A stretch of DNA of 44,855 nucleotides from Sphingomonas sp. (GCA_013817375.1 JACDCV010000002.1:1-44855); one strand, 5' to 3'; shown: positions 16,016-25,412, numbered from the stretch's first letter. Notes: generated by a model not told the origin, from the sequence alone. A program made the numbers and translations.

Positions 16016-17166
16016 GCGCTCAGCTCCGCCGCAAGGCCGGCGAACCGGTCCACGTCTTCCTCGTCATGATAGAGACCCAGCCCGACCCGGAGCACGTCGT
16101 CGCGGACATCGACGACGCAATTGCGATCGGCGAGTTCGCTGCACCAGCGCTTCGCGTGGGGCGTGCGGAACGCGAGAAAGCGAGCGTGCGGACGGCCGTC
16201 GAGCGGGTTGAGAAGCTGTGCCGAGGCAAATAGTCCGGAGTCCAGAAGACGGCGTTGAAGCGACTCCAACCGCGCGGAGATACGCTTGGTCGTCAGGCCC
16301 TCGCTGCCAAGCATCGCTCGAACGGCATTGAACCGGTAAAGGCCCGACGGGTCGAATGTCGCGCCCATGAAGCGGTTGGCGTCGGCCGCATAACCGACCG
16401 CTCCTGGGGCAAGCTTGAGGTCCTCGAACTCCGCGAACCAGCCGGTGATCGGCGGCCTTGGTCCAAAGCCGGGTGGAGCGTGAAGGAAAGCGCAGCCCTC
16501 CCCCGCCATTGCATATTTGTAGCCGCCGCCAAGGTAGAATGCCGATTGCGCCGCCGTCGCCCCGAACGGCGAGCCGATCGCCATGAACGCATGGTAGCCG
16601 TCGATCACGACCCATGGGCCTTCGGGCCTGCCGAGCCGGGCGAGCTCGGCAACCTTGTCGAACAGCCGGCCGCTTCCGAACAGGACCTGGCTGACGAAAA
16701 TGAGGTCGTGCTTGCCCGAGCGGGCGCTCTTCAGAAACGCTTCCGAAAATTCGTCGAAGGGGTCCACCGACACCCGGTCGACTTCCAGGACACCATCCTC
16801 CTCAAGACGCGCGAACTGGCGCCGGGCGCTGTGGAATTCGCCGTCGCTGGTCAGCACGCGAAGGCGCTCGGATCGGCGCGGGCAGGCGGCGAGCAGGCGA
16901 AGCAGCAAATCGTGGGTGTTGGGAGCAAAGACGATCGAGTCCGCCATCGCGGTGCCGAGCTCGGCGGCGACCTCGCGCTGCGCTTGCGGCCACATTTCGC
17001 CCATCACCCGGTCCCATTTCCGGTCGGCGAGCAATGCGGCGTCATTCCAGGATCGCACCTGTCCGTCGAAGCTTGCGTCGGGCCACAGATGATGGCTGTG
17101 CGCCGCCATGTGAAGCCGATCCGGAGCGGCCGACAGGCTCTTTGCGAACAATCGCTTGAAGCTCAA
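16012..17166 (-). CDS. Kynureninase-like PLP enzyme (class V aminotransferase fold)
   Basis: A fold-type I PLP enzyme of 384 residues. The cofactor lysine is probably K217 in LGGGYKYAMAGEG, which matches the YKY-type site of kynureninase. D189-G-Y-H192 matches the conserved DxxH. It may cleave kynurenine to anthranilate plus alanine, and the upstream tryptophan dioxygenase gene supports that. The start is a TTG at 17166 overlapping the dioxygenase TGA (TTGA), giving MSFKRLFAKSL; the next ATG loses 19 residues. It is somewhat shorter than typical kynureninase, so another class V activity remains possible. Confidence 0.75.
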   Translation of the reverse strand: MSFKRLFAKSLSAAPDRLHMAAHSHHLWPDASFDGQVRSWNDAALLADRKWDRVMGEMWPQAQREVAAELGTAMADSIVFAPNTHDLLLRLLAACPRRSERLRVLTSDGEFHSARRQFARLEEDGVLEVDRVSVDPFDEFSEAFLKSARSGKHDLIFVSQVLFGSGRLFDKVAELARLGRPEGPWVVIDGYHAFMAIGSPFGATAAQSAFYLGGGYKYAMAGEGCAFLHAPPGFGPRPPITGWFAEFEDLKLAPGAVGYAADANRFMGATFDPSGLYRFNAVRAMLGSEGLTTKRISARLESLQRRLLDSGLFASAQLLNPLDGRPHARFLAFRTPHAKRWCSELADRNCVVDVRDDVLRVGLGLYHDEEDVDRFAGLAAELSA

Positions 17167-17930
17167 AGGTCGGTCCTGAGCGCCCACAGTTCGGGGAAAA
17201 CGCGCTTGTCGAGGGTCGAGCGCAAATAAGGCGCGCCAGCCGAGCCCCCGGTGCCGGTCTTGTTGCCGATGATCCGCTCGACGGTGAGCACATGCTTGTG
17301 CCGCCACCCGGCCAGTCCATCGTCGATGTCGAGAAGCTTCTCGGCAAGCTGGTAGAGGTCGAACCAGCGCTCGCTGTCGCGATAGACCTGGAGCCAGGCG
17401 TTGGCGACGGCCTGATCCGAGCGGTCGCCAAGGTCGAACCCGGCGCGCTCCAGCGCCGAATGCGACGCTTCGCGGAGGCTGGGCCGGTCGAGCGCGGCGC
17501 GGAGCCGGGCATGGTCGTCGCTGTCGGCGGCATGATGTTTGAGGTAGCGCTCGTCCTTGAGCCCGAGGCGAAATTCCAGCTCGCGGAACTGCGCTGACTG
17601 GAACCCCGACGAGGTCCCCAGCACATCGCGGAACGCGAGATAATCGACCGGGGTCAGGGTCGACAGCACGTCCCACGACAAAGTCATCACCGATTGGATC
17701 CGGCCGACCCGGGCCAGAGCCTTGTAGGCGGGAGCGAAGCGGTCTTCGCCGACCAGCGCAATCGCCAGGTCGAGCTCATGAAGCATCTGCTTGAGCCACA
17801 GCTCCTTGGTCTGGTGGATGACGATGAACAGCATTTCGTCGTGAAGCCCCGAAAGCGGCTTCTGAGCGCTGAGCAGCTCGTCGAGCTGGAGGTAATCGGC
17901 ATAGCTCATGCCAGCTGGCGTCGCGGTCAT
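17163..17930 (-). CDS. kynA: Tryptophan 2,3-dioxygenase
   Basis: Heme enzyme that opens the indole ring of tryptophan to N-formylkynurenine. The 255 residues show the substrate-site segment FIVIHQTKELWLKQMLHELD. GWRHKHVLTVERIIG contains the likely heme-ligand histidine, and the GTGGSAG loop follows. It is slightly shorter than other bacterial forms (about 280-300), mainly at the ends. The downstream gene, overlapping by four bases, encodes a kynureninase-like enzyme. No kynurenine formamidase gene is in the window, so that step must be encoded elsewhere or be spontaneous. Confidence 0.93.
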   Translation of the reverse strand: MTATPAGMSYADYLQLDELLSAQKPLSGLHDEMLFIVIHQTKELWLKQMLHELDLAIALVGEDRFAPAYKALARVGRIQSVMTLSWDVLSTLTPVDYLAFRDVLGTSSGFQSAQFRELEFRLGLKDERYLKHHAADSDDHARLRAALDRPSLREASHSALERAGFDLGDRSDQAVANAWLQVYRDSERWFDLYQLAEKLLDIDDGLAGWRHKHVLTVERIIGNKTGTGGSAGAPYLRSTLDKRVFPELWALRTDL

Positions 17931-17979
17931 CGCAACGGCTTAAGGCAAATAGAGCGTCCGCAAAAGCGGCCGAGTGAGG

Positions 17980-18471
17980 TCAGGGGGTCGGGGGAGTGGC
18001 GGCCGAGTTCACGGTCCCGATATTACCGAAGATATCTTCCAGCAGGCTTCGCTGGCGGCCGGCCGTCGGGGTCTTGTCGTTGACCGGGTTGATGCTGGCG
18101 ATCTGCTCCCTGCCGGCCTTGTCGACCGAAACGACGTTTCCGGCCTGGTCGAAGCGGACCCGGAGCACCGTCTGATCGGTGACCCGCGGGTTACGGAATG
18201 CGAAAGTGTTGGTATCGCGAGAGACGTAATACCAATCGGTGGGCGCGAACTGGCTGACGAAGCTCGGCCGTCCGAGTGTCCGCTGGACCGACTCCTTATT
18301 GTCCACCCCGACCTGGACTGCGGCGACCAGCTCACTGTCGATCACGGCGCCGCGATGGTCGCGCACTCCCACGCACCCCGCCAGCAGTGCCACGCCCGCG
18401 AGTGCAGTCGCGATTTTCGTGCCCGCAGCCTTCGTGCCAAACGCAGCCTTGGTGCCAAACGCAGACTTCAT
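17980..18471 (-). CDS. bamE: Outer-membrane assembly lipoprotein BamE (SmpA/OmlA family)
   Basis: Lipoprotein subunit of the BAM complex that inserts beta-barrel proteins. The 163 residues have a lipobox ALLAGC with Cys33 and a SmpA/OmlA domain: GVDNKESVQRTLGRPS, DWYYVSRDTNTFAF, LRVRFDQAGNVV. The ATG at 18471 has AGGAG upstream. The signal peptide is unusually long because AFGTKA is duplicated by an 18-bp DNA repeat. It is divergent from the cytochrome bc1 chaperone gene, an arrangement I recall from other alphaproteobacteria. Confidence 0.88.
   Translation of the reverse strand: MKSAFGTKAAFGTKAAGTKIATALAGVALLAGCVGVRDHRGAVIDSELVAAVQVGVDNKESVQRTLGRPSFVSQFAPTDWYYVSRDTNTFAFRNPRVTDQTVLRVRFDQAGNVVSVDKAGREQIASINPVNDKTPTAGRQRSLLEDIFGNIGTVNSAATPPTP
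18434..18469. repeat. 18-bp tandem duplication inside the BamE signal peptide
   Basis: Two units beginning GTGCCAAACGCAG (18434-18451 and 18452-18469), with a partial third at the start codon. They add AFGTKA-type units to the charged region of the signal peptide without changing frame. Confidence 0.8.
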
Positions 18472-18573
18472 GCCAAACAATCTCCTGGATCTCGCCTCTT
18501 GCGGCGAAGCGTCTACCGCCAATATCCGCGCAGGCGGCAGGCGCGCAACCCTGTCACGTGATAAGCGAGTCCT

Positions 18574-19086
18574 ATGCTTGTAAACCTGTTCCTCGGATTA
18601 ACGGGCCGCCCCAAGAGGGGCAAAGCGCTGTTCACCCATGCCGTCGCCGAGGCAAGGCGGCCCTTTTGGTACGAAGAATGTGGGGTTCCCGACACGATCG
18701 ACGGCCGATTCGCGATGCTTGCCACGATTTGTGCTTTGCTGGTCGTCCGGCTCGAATCGTGCGGCGCCAGCGGCGAATCAGCTTCGGCGGCGCTTACCGA
18801 GCGGTTCATCGAAGCGATGGACGCGGAACACCGTCAGCTTGGCCTCAACGATCCGGGGCTCGGGCGGCGGGTCCGCAAACTGGTCGGCGCCCTCGCTCGC
18901 CGGGTGGACCAGTGGCGTTCCGCGACTGGCGGGGAAGGCGAGTGGGGCGAGACCATATTGTCGAGCGTGTACCGGGACGCTGACCCGGCTCCGGCCGCCT
19001 TCGAACAAAGCCAGCAGGCGCTTCGCGACTATTGGCGCCGCCTTGGCGATACGCCCGAACAACAGCTTGTCGAGGGACGGTCCTGA
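18574..19086 (+). CDS. Ubiquinol-cytochrome c chaperone (CBP3 family)
   Basis: A 170-residue protein of the CBP3/UQCC1 family, which in mitochondria helps make and assemble cytochrome b of the bc1 complex. Typical segments are PFWYEECGVPDTIDGRFAML near the N-terminus, then an all-helical body with NDPGLGRRVRKLVGALARRVDQW. No signal peptide, so cytoplasmic. Its stop overlaps the ATG of the next gene (TGATG), so the two are probably translated together. Confidence 0.88.
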   Translation: MLVNLFLGLTGRPKRGKALFTHAVAEARRPFWYEECGVPDTIDGRFAMLATICALLVVRLESCGASGESASAALTERFIEAMDAEHRQLGLNDPGLGRRVRKLVGALARRVDQWRSATGGEGEWGETILSSVYRDADPAPAAFEQSQQALRDYWRRLGDTPEQQLVEGRS

Positions 19087-19610
19087 TGGAGCGCGACTTT
19101 GGCCATCACATCCCGCTCAACGGGATCCGCGGGGGCGACAGGATCGACCTCGTCGCCGACGAGGCAGAGCGGCTCAAGGTCGCGCAGCGGCTGGGCCTGC
19201 CGACGCTGAAACAGCTTCAGGCGCATGCGACCTTAAGCCGCGACGGCGAGCGTGTGCGGGTGCTCGGACGGCTCCGGGCAATCCTTGAACAGAGCTGCAT
19301 CGCCACCGGGGAGCGGGTGCCCGAACATGTCGATGAGCCGTTCGAGATCCTCTTTGTGCCGGAGCCTCGGCCGGCCGGCGCCGACGAGGAGATCGAGCTG
19401 GGCAATGAGGATTGCGACATGGTCTTCTACGATGGTTTGGCGATCGACCTTGGGACCGCGGTCGCCGACACTCTGGCGCTGGTGATCGACCCCTATCCGC
19501 GAAGCGGCGATGCTGAATTGGCGCTAAGAGACGCGGGGGTTCTGACGGAAATGCAGGCGGGCCCGTTCGCCGCCCTCGCCAAGCTCAAGAAGGGCGGCGA
19601 CGAGAGCTAG
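19086..19610 (+). CDS. YceD-family protein (DUF177)
   Basis: A 174-residue YceD-like protein. In other bacteria this family lies next to rpmF and plsX and has been linked to 23S rRNA processing; in plants it is needed for 23S rRNA maturation. Visible features are the CIATGERVPEHVDEPFEILFVPE segment with one family cysteine, and the acidic stretch DEEIELGNEDCDMVFYDGLAIDLG. The ATG at 19086 overlaps the chaperone stop. An in-frame extension to 19032 only copies the chaperone region. No rpmF or plsX follows; ssb converges four bases away. Confidence 0.85.
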   Translation: MERDFGHHIPLNGIRGGDRIDLVADEAERLKVAQRLGLPTLKQLQAHATLSRDGERVRVLGRLRAILEQSCIATGERVPEHVDEPFEILFVPEPRPAGADEEIELGNEDCDMVFYDGLAIDLGTAVADTLALVIDPYPRSGDAELALRDAGVLTEMQAGPFAALAKLKKGGDES

Positions 19611-19614
19611 GCCC

Positions 19615-20097
19615 TCAGAACGGAACGTCGTCGTCGAGGTCGTTGTCGAATGTCGCCGGTGCCGGGCGCGATTGGCTCCGCTGCCCGCCGCCCGAAGAAC
19701 CGCCGCCGAAGTCCTGATCGCTGGAATCGCTTCGTCCGCCGCCGCTGTCGCCGCGGCTGTCCAGAAGCACCAGTTCGCCGCGGAATCGCTGAAGGACGAC
19801 CTCCGTCGTATATTTGTCGTTGCCGCTATTGTCGGTCCACTTGCGGGTCTGGATCTGTCCTTCGAGATAGACTTTCGATCCCTTGCGCAAATAGCTTTTC
19901 GCGACCCGGCCCAAATTCTCGTTGAAGATGACGACATTGTGCCATTCGGTCCGCTCCTGGCGCTCGCCGTCCTTGCTCTTCCAGCTTTCGCTGGTCGCGA
20001 CTCGCATGTTGACGACCTCGCCGCCGTTATTGAGCGAGCGAGCCTCGGGGTCCGCTCCAAGATTGCCGACCAGGATCACCTTGTTCACGCCCGCCAT
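19615..20097 (-). CDS. ssb: Single-stranded DNA-binding protein
   Basis: Binds exposed single-stranded DNA during replication, repair and recombination. Of 160 residues, 1-108 are the OB fold ([45 protein letters not shown]). A disordered Gly/Ser/Gln linker follows, then the partner-binding tip DDDVPF. Length and layout are typical. It is 63 bases downstream of the iron-permease gene; a short inverted repeat near 20150 is too weak to call a terminator. Confidence 0.97.
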   Translation of the reverse strand: MAGVNKVILVGNLGADPEARSLNNGGEVVNMRVATSESWKSKDGERQERTEWHNVVIFNENLGRVAKSYLRKGSKVYLEGQIQTRKWTDNSGNDKYTTEVVLQRFRGELVLLDSRGDSGGGRSDSSDQDFGGGSSGGGQRSQSRPAPATFDNDLDDDVPF

Positions 20098-20160
20098 CGT
20101 CTGAGTCCTCTCTGCATGTGCTTGCGCTTCCTAAGCCGGGGCGGTGGCGGTTAACAACCG

Positions 20161-22110
20161 TCATTCCGCTTGCGTGGCAGTCACCCGAGGCCGCGCGGCG
20201 GAACGGAATCCGAAGACGAGGGCCGCAATCATCAGCAATTGCGCACCGACGGCCTGGGCGGTCGGCAACAGACCGATCATGTCTATCCGCGGGACAGCGG
20301 GGACCGGTGTGATCGGGATCGTCCCTGCCTCCTGCAAAGCGCCGACACCCTTGCCGATCAGAACCACCGCGAGCACGGCGATCAGGATCGCGCTGTAGCG
20401 GAAGAATGTCGCGATCGGCAGAGTCCGGCTGAGCTTGAGCATCGCCCAGGCGATCACCGTCAGCAGGATCACGGCGGTCAAGGCCCCGGCCAGCAGGACT
20501 CCCCCATTATCGGCCGTCCACAGCGCCGCGTAGAACAGGATCGTCTCGAACACTTCGCGATAGACGACGATGAAGGCGAGTCCGAACAGGAACCAGGCCG
20601 AGCCGCGCGACAGTGCGCCCTGCATCTTCTCGGCGATATAGCGGCGCCATTCATCCGCCTGCGCCTTGCCGTGCATCCATACGCCGACCGACAGCAGGAC
20701 CAGAGCGGCGACGATCGCTCCAATGCCCTCGGTAAGCTCGCGGTTCTTGCCGCTGATCGACAGCACGTAGGTCGCCAATAGCCAGGTCGCCGCGCCCGCG
20801 ACGAGCGCGGCGACCCAGCCGGCATGGACGTAACGAAGCGCATCGGGACGCTCGGCGCGGCGAAGGAAGGCGATCATCGCGATCACCACCAGCAACGCCT
20901 CGAGTCCTTCGCGAAGGAGGATCGCGAACGCGCCCAAGAAGGTCGCGACCGAACTTTCAGCTTCGGGCGCAAGCGCAAGCTCGGCCTCGTCGAGAAGGCC
21001 TTCGACCTCGGCCAGGCGCTCGCGCATCTGCGCCTCGCTCTCGCCGCGGCCCATCGCCAGGCGAAAGCCCGCCATCGCCTGCTCGACGTTCGCCATCAGG
21101 CGGCCGTCCCGCACCGCCAGAACTCCCTCGACCGGTTCGAAGCCGTCGAGATAGGCCGACAATGCCAGCCGGTTGGCTTCCGAACGGTCGCCGCTGGTGT
21201 AAGCGGCAAGGCTTTCGCGGAGACGGTCGCGAGCGAACTGGAGCGAGGCGTTGGCGCCCCCCGCTTGTTGCGTCACCGCATCGGGATTGGCGCGGAGGAA
21301 AGCAGTGACCGCAGCGGCTTTCGCGGCGCCGATACGGGATTCAAGCTCGGCGGGCGTTAGCGCGATCAAAGCGGCGAGGTCCGGGACCAGTGCACGCACC
21401 GCGGGCTCCGACTTCCAGATCTGCTCGCCCGCGGCTGCATCGCTGTAGGCGAGCGTTCCCGTGTGGAAGGCGAGCGCCCAGCGGTCTTGCTCGGGAAGCG
21501 AGGCATAGCTTTGCATCGCCGTCTCCTCGAGGCCCTGGGTAATGACCTGGTAGAGGCTGAAGACGCTTCGGTCGCGGGCGCGTTCGCGGTCGGCAAAGGC
21601 GATCGGCGGCGGGTCGAGCTTGGCGAATGCAGGCTCCGGGCCCTCGCCTTTGGCGCCGTGGCAGGACGCGCAATTCTCCGCATAAAGGGCAGCGCCACGG
21701 GCGACATCGGGCGCCCGATCAGGCGCAAGCGGGACCGGATAAGCGGCGAGCAGCCGATCGGCGATGGCCTTGGCGCGGCCGGCGACGTCGGTCGGCTCGA
21801 CCTTCGCTGCGATCACAGCCTCGAGAGCGCGCGCCTCATCGATCAGCTGTGCTTTTTGCTCGCCTTGGGGCAGCGCGGCCAGCCTGGAGCTGACCGATGA
21901 GGAGAATTCGATCATCTCGTCATATTCGAGTTGGTTGATCACCCGACCGCCGGACACCGCCTCGCGATAATCGACCGCGATATAGTCGAGCAGCCGCCAG
22001 CTGGTCTGGACTTCCTGTTCGGTGGTCGCCGCATTCGCCGGCACCGCGACTGCAACCGCAGCCACGAGAAGCGCGAGCCAGGTCAGCAGGCGCGGGAGAG
22101 CGGCCGTCAT
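20161..22110 (-). CDS. Cytochrome c-FTR1 family iron permease
   Basis: A 649-residue fusion for iron uptake. Residues 1-27 are a signal peptide. A helical periplasmic part follows with a cytochrome c site C147-A-S-C150-H151. The C-terminal half (about 385-649) is an FTR1 permease with roughly seven membrane helices and both iron-binding motifs, REGLE (400-404) and REVFE (518-522). In FTR1 systems iron is oxidised as it is imported; here the fused heme domain may take part in that redox step (inference). A Fur-box-like site lies 20 bases before the start. No partner iron-binding lipoprotein is nearby. Confidence 0.92.
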   Translation of the reverse strand: MTAALPRLLTWLALLVAAVAVAVPANAATTEQEVQTSWRLLDYIAVDYREAVSGGRVINQLEYDEMIEFSSSVSSRLAALPQGEQKAQLIDEARALEAVIAAKVEPTDVAGRAKAIADRLLAAYPVPLAPDRAPDVARGAALYAENCASCHGAKGEGPEPAFAKLDPPPIAFADRERARDRSVFSLYQVITQGLEETAMQSYASLPEQDRWALAFHTGTLAYSDAAAGEQIWKSEPAVRALVPDLAALIALTPAELESRIGAAKAAAVTAFLRANPDAVTQQAGGANASLQFARDRLRESLAAYTSGDRSEANRLALSAYLDGFEPVEGVLAVRDGRLMANVEQAMAGFRLAMGRGESEAQMRERLAEVEGLLDEAELALAPEAESSVATFLGAFAILLREGLEALLVVIAMIAFLRRAERPDALRYVHAGWVAALVAGAATWLLATYVLSISGKNRELTEGIGAIVAALVLLSVGVWMHGKAQADEWRRYIAEKMQGALSRGSAWFLFGLAFIVVYREVFETILFYAALWTADNGGVLLAGALTAVILLTVIAWAMLKLSRTLPIATFFRYSAILIAVLAVVLIGKGVGALQEAGTIPITPVPAVPRIDMIGLLPTAQAVGAQLLMIAALVFGFRSAARPRVTATQAE

Positions 22111-22129
22111 GGTCGCTGCATACCACCCT

Positions 22130-22148
22130 GCAAATGATTATCAATAAC
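22130..22148 (-). promoter_or_regulatory. Fur-box-like site upstream of the FTR1 gene
   Basis: On the minus strand GTTATTGATAATCATTTGC matches the 19-bp Fur consensus at 15 positions, with the core TGATAATCATT intact. It is 20 bases before the permease ATG and overlaps a possible -35 (TTGATA). Iron-dependent repression is the simple reading. Confidence 0.75.
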
Positions 22149-22155
22149 GATTGGG

Positions 22156-22803
22156 TCAGCGCGGCGGGTAGCGATGCCGTCCCAAAAAGCGGGTGACGCT
22201 GAACTTTTCCTGGCCCCGCCACTGCGCCTTGAATTTTTCGAACTGCATCACATTGTCGATCCGCCGGTCGAGGAAGGCGGCGGTATCGGCCCAGCCTTCG
22301 CTTTCATCATCGAGCCAGGCCAGAAGAGTCGAAGCATAGAGTGCGCCGAGCGTCATCCGCTTGGTATAATGGTTGAAGTCGGTGCTGGTGTCGCCGGCCA
22401 ACCGCCACATCAGGTCGGCCGAGCGCCAGCCGATCCGCATTCCGACCGGAAGGTTCTGAGGCATTGCCAGGATCGACAGTCCGCGCCGCACCGACTCGCG
22501 CGCAGGCCCCATGATCTCGAGCCTGGTCCACACCAGCGAGCGAATCTTCTCGCGGATCTTCATTCCGAGCAGAGTGTCGGGCGGGAGGCGGCTTTCCATC
22601 TTCCGGTCGACACCCTGGACATAGGCATCGACCATTTCTGCCTGGCCACTTGGGAAGGCAAGGCGGGCCTGGGCGGGATCGATACCAAGCTGGGCGGCAG
22701 CGGAATCGACGGCGGCGCGGGTCCAGCCGTCGAACACCGCATTCTCGCCGACGCCAAGCGCCAGCCGCTGCCGGATCCGCTCGAGGGGGCTCGCCTCGTC
22801 CAT
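22156..22803 (-). CDS. COQ9-family protein (ubiquinone biosynthesis accessory)
   Basis: A 215-residue COQ9-like, TetR-fold protein without DNA-binding function. COQ9 binds lipid and helps the hydroxylase COQ7 in ubiquinone synthesis. Typical segments are VFDGWTRAAVDSAAAQLG, KIREKIRSLVWTRLEIMGP and LAGDTSTDFNHYTKRMTLGALYASTLLAWL. The ATG at 22803 lies five bases after the EamA stop; anything further upstream only reads through the EamA gene in another frame. It is last in the riboflavin gene run. Confidence 0.88.
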   Translation of the reverse strand: MDEASPLERIRQRLALGVGENAVFDGWTRAAVDSAAAQLGIDPAQARLAFPSGQAEMVDAYVQGVDRKMESRLPPDTLLGMKIREKIRSLVWTRLEIMGPARESVRRGLSILAMPQNLPVGMRIGWRSADLMWRLAGDTSTDFNHYTKRMTLGALYASTLLAWLDDESEGWADTAAFLDRRIDNVMQFEKFKAQWRGQEKFSVTRFLGRHRYPPR

Positions 22804-22808
22804 CGCGC

Positions 22809-23708
22809 TCAACTGGGCCGCGGATCGCTGGCGCGCAACCCCCGCTGCGGCATTCGCACCAGGACGAGCGCCACGGCGATTGCCGCCGCTCCGATCCAGT
22901 CTGCGGCAGACAAAGTCTCGCCATAAATGAACCAGCCGATCAGGGCCGCTATCGCCGGCTGAGTCAAAAGCGCGAGGCCGACCACCAGCGGCGGGAACAC
23001 GCCGATCGAGTAAACGAGCAAGGCCTGGCCGAAGACCTGGCTCGACAGTGCGAACAGAACGAGCGGAGTCCAGTCGCTTGGCCACAATCGCTCGCCGGCG
23101 CCGACACTGATCGCAAGAAGCACCGGGATCGCGAACACGGTTGCCAGAAACAGCAAGGGCATCGGATCGAGCCTGGTCCGCGCGCGCTCGACGAAGATGA
23201 GATAGCCGCCGTAGAACAGGCCCGCGATCAGGGTCAGAACGTCGCCGCCCAAATTCTGCGGGCTGATGTCATAGCTGCTACCCATCATCAGCACCGCGCC
23301 GAGCAGGGCCAGCGTCAGCGCTGCGGACTGCCTGACCGATGGCAGCTTTCGGATCAGCCAGAGCCCGTAGAAAGCGAAGACGAAGCTGCCGCTGTTGCCA
23401 AACAGGGTCGCATTGCCGAGCTTGGTCATCAGGATTCCAGCGTTCCAGGCGGCAAGGTCGAGAGCGTAGAAGATCGCCGCCGCAAGAACGATCAATGTCA
23501 GCGATCGCCTGGGCAAATAAACCGGCTGGCGAAAGGCCCTGGCCAGCAGCCACAGGAACGGAAGCGCGATCAGCAGGCGCCAGAAACCGACCGCGACCGG
23601 TCCGACATCCGACAGCCGCACCAGCCAGGGCCCGAACGCAAGCGCGACATTGCCGAGCAGCAGCGCCGGGAAGGCGAGCGGGTGCGGCGCTCGCCGGGTT
23701 GCGGTCAA
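22809..23708 (-). CDS. EamA/DMT-family transporter
   Basis: A 299-residue ten-helix permease of the drug/metabolite transporter superfamily, with two EamA halves (about 10-140 and 155-288). The start TTG at 23708 overlaps the ribH stop (TTGA). It sits inside the riboflavin operon, directly after ribH, so movement of riboflavin or a precursor is an attractive guess. EamA proteins carry many solutes and no specificity residues are known. Confidence 0.85.
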   Translation of the reverse strand: MTATRRAPHPLAFPALLLGNVALAFGPWLVRLSDVGPVAVGFWRLLIALPFLWLLARAFRQPVYLPRRSLTLIVLAAAIFYALDLAAWNAGILMTKLGNATLFGNSGSFVFAFYGLWLIRKLPSVRQSAALTLALLGAVLMMGSSYDISPQNLGGDVLTLIAGLFYGGYLIFVERARTRLDPMPLLFLATVFAIPVLLAISVGAGERLWPSDWTPLVLFALSSQVFGQALLVYSIGVFPPLVVGLALLTQPAIAALIGWFIYGETLSAADWIGAAAIAVALVLVRMPQRGLRASDPRPS

Positions 23709-24127
23709 GCGCCGAACTGTTCGCGAAGCTTGAGGAGGGCCAGCGCCGCTCGCGCGGCATCGCCGCCCTTGTCGCCGCGCGCAGGATCGGCGCGAACCAG
23801 CGCCTGCTCCTCATTCTCGACGGTAAGAATGCCGTTGCCGATTGCGAAGCCCTTCAGGCTCAGGTCCATCAGCGCCCGGGCGCTCTCCCCGGCGACGATC
23901 TCGAAATGATAGGTTTCGCCGCGGATCACCACGCCGAGCGCGACGAAGGCGCAGAAGCGGCCGCTTCGAGCGGTGAGGCTGATCGCCGCCGGAAGCTCGA
24001 GCGCTCCGGGAACAGTGATTGTCTCGTGCTCATGCCCCGCCGCTTCGATCGCCGAGCGTGCGCCCTGCAGCAGCATGTCGTTGAGGTGCGGATAGAAGCG
24101 CGCCTCGGCGAGCAATATGGTCGCCAT
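23705..24127 (-). CDS. ribH: 6,7-dimethyl-8-ribityllumazine synthase
   Basis: Condenses the RibB product (dihydroxybutanone phosphate) with the pyrimidine made by RibD to form lumazine, the riboflavin precursor. The 140 residues show [13 protein letters not shown], the [17 protein letters not shown] segment with its catalytic histidine, and [18 protein letters not shown]. The length is slightly short of the usual 150-160. It follows ribB by four bases and overlaps the EamA start. Confidence 0.95.
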   Translation of the reverse strand: MATILLAEARFYPHLNDMLLQGARSAIEAAGHEHETITVPGALELPAAISLTARSGRFCAFVALGVVIRGETYHFEIVAGESARALMDLSLKGFAIGNGILTVENEEQALVRADPARGDKGGDAARAALALLKLREQFGA

Positions 24128-24131
24128 GACG

Positions 24132-25412
24132 TCAGTCCTCCAGGATCGGCCGCTCGTCGATGATGGCGAGGCCGTAGCCCGACAAAGCGACCGGCGAGTG
24201 GCGAGTGTTGGACAGAAGGATCATGTCGTGGATCCCGAGCTCGGCGAGGATCTGCGCACCGATTCCATAGCCCCGAACCGAATCGCCGCCTTCGACGGCA
24301 TTGCCGGCGCGAGCGTCGATTGAGCGCGACAGCGACCCGGGCGCCGCCGCATGAAGGGCGACGACGACTCCGGCGCCCTCCTTCTCGATCATCCGCATTG
24401 CGCCCTGGAGCAATTGCGAGCGCGGGCCGTGCTCGCCCAGAACGTCTGCGAACAGGTCGAGGCTGTGCATTCGGACCAGTGCTGGCCGATCACTATCCAG
24501 AGAGCCGTGGACCAGTGCCAATTGCTCCTCCCCGCTCGACTTGTCGCGGAACACCTGCGCTTCCCATGTTGCGCCGGTGACCGCGCGAAACAGCGTCGAT
24601 GCGGTCCGCTCGACCAGACGATCCTTCTTCAGGCGATAAGCGATCAGGTCGCGGATGGTGCCGATCTTGAGCCCATGAGCGCGGGCGAAATCCATCAGAT
24701 CGTCGAGCCGCGCCATCGAGCCGTCGTCGCGCATGATCTCGCAGATGACCGCGCTCGGGTTGAGGCCGGCGAGACGAGCAACGTCCGACGCGGCCTCGGT
24801 ATGGCCGGCGCGGACCAGCACTCCGCCGGGGCGGGCAACCAGCGGGAAGACGTGGCCCGGCGACACAAGAGCGTCGGGCCCGTTGGCGGAATCGATCGCG
24901 GCGGCGATTGTCCGGGCGCGGTCGGCGGCGCTGATCCCGGTCGTGATTCCCTCTTTCGCCTCGATCGAGACGGTAAAGGCGGTCTCGTTGCGGCTTCGGT
25001 TGGAGCGGGTCATCGGCTCCAGCCCGAGCGAGTCGGCGCGCTCCCTCGTCAGCGCCAGGCAGATGAGGCCGCGGCCGTGCCGGGCCATGAAATTGATGGC
25101 GTCCGGGGTCGCCATTTGCGCCGGGATCACCAGATCGCCCTCATTTTCCCGGTCGTCGTCGTCGACGAGGATGAACATTCGACCGTTACGCGCCTCGTCG
25201 AGGATCGCCTCGGCGCCGACCAGCACGTCGGTGGTGCCGCGCTGGATCAGCTTCTCGAGCCGCTTCAATGTGTCGGCGGTCGGGTTCCAGTCCTCGGCGC
25301 CAAGCTTGCGAAGGCTGTTCGGGTGGAGGCCGGCCGCACGCGCAAGCGCTGCCCGGCTGACCTGGCCGGTGTCGATGATTGCGTTCAGCCGCTCGATCAA
25401 TTTAATACTCAT
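24132..25412 (-). CDS. ribB: RibBX-type dihydroxybutanone phosphate synthase with N-terminal HTH and degenerate GTP cyclohydrolase II-like domain
   Basis: Makes 3,4-dihydroxy-2-butanone 4-phosphate from ribulose 5-phosphate. Residues 64-262 are an intact RibB domain: the acidic loop [10 protein letters not shown] at 84-93 and [14 protein letters not shown] with its histidine. Residues 265-426 resemble GTP cyclohydrolase II, but the three zinc cysteines are gone ([18 protein letters not shown] instead of HSECLTGDVFGSLRCDCG) and so is the RQEGRGIG motif. This half should be inactive, as in RibBX proteins of other alphaproteobacteria. Residues 1-57 form a Cro/XRE-like helix-turn-helix ([20 protein letters not shown], then [15 protein letters not shown]). 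Its gene is preceded by a palindrome inside a candidate promoter, suggesting self-regulation. Confidence 0.93.
   Translation of the reverse strand: MSIKLIERLNAIIDTGQVSRAALARAAGLHPNSLRKLGAEDWNPTADTLKRLEKLIQRGTTDVLVGAEAILDEARNGRMFILVDDDDRENEGDLVIPAQMATPDAINFMARHGRGLICLALTRERADSLGLEPMTRSNRSRNETAFTVSIEAKEGITTGISAADRARTIAAAIDSANGPDALVSPGHVFPLVARPGGVLVRAGHTEAASDVARLAGLNPSAVICEIMRDDGSMARLDDLMDFARAHGLKIGTIRDLIAYRLKKDRLVERTASTLFRAVTGATWEAQVFRDKSSGEEQLALVHGSLDSDRPALVRMHSLDLFADVLGEHGPRSQLLQGAMRMIEKEGAGVVVALHAAAPGSLSRSIDARAGNAVEGGDSVRGYGIGAQILAELGIHDMILLSNTRHSPVALSGYGLAIIDERPILED

Noticed and set aside
24132-25050. Functional GTP cyclohydrolase II in the RibB C-terminus
   Set aside because: All zinc-binding cysteines and the RQEGRGIG motif are missing.
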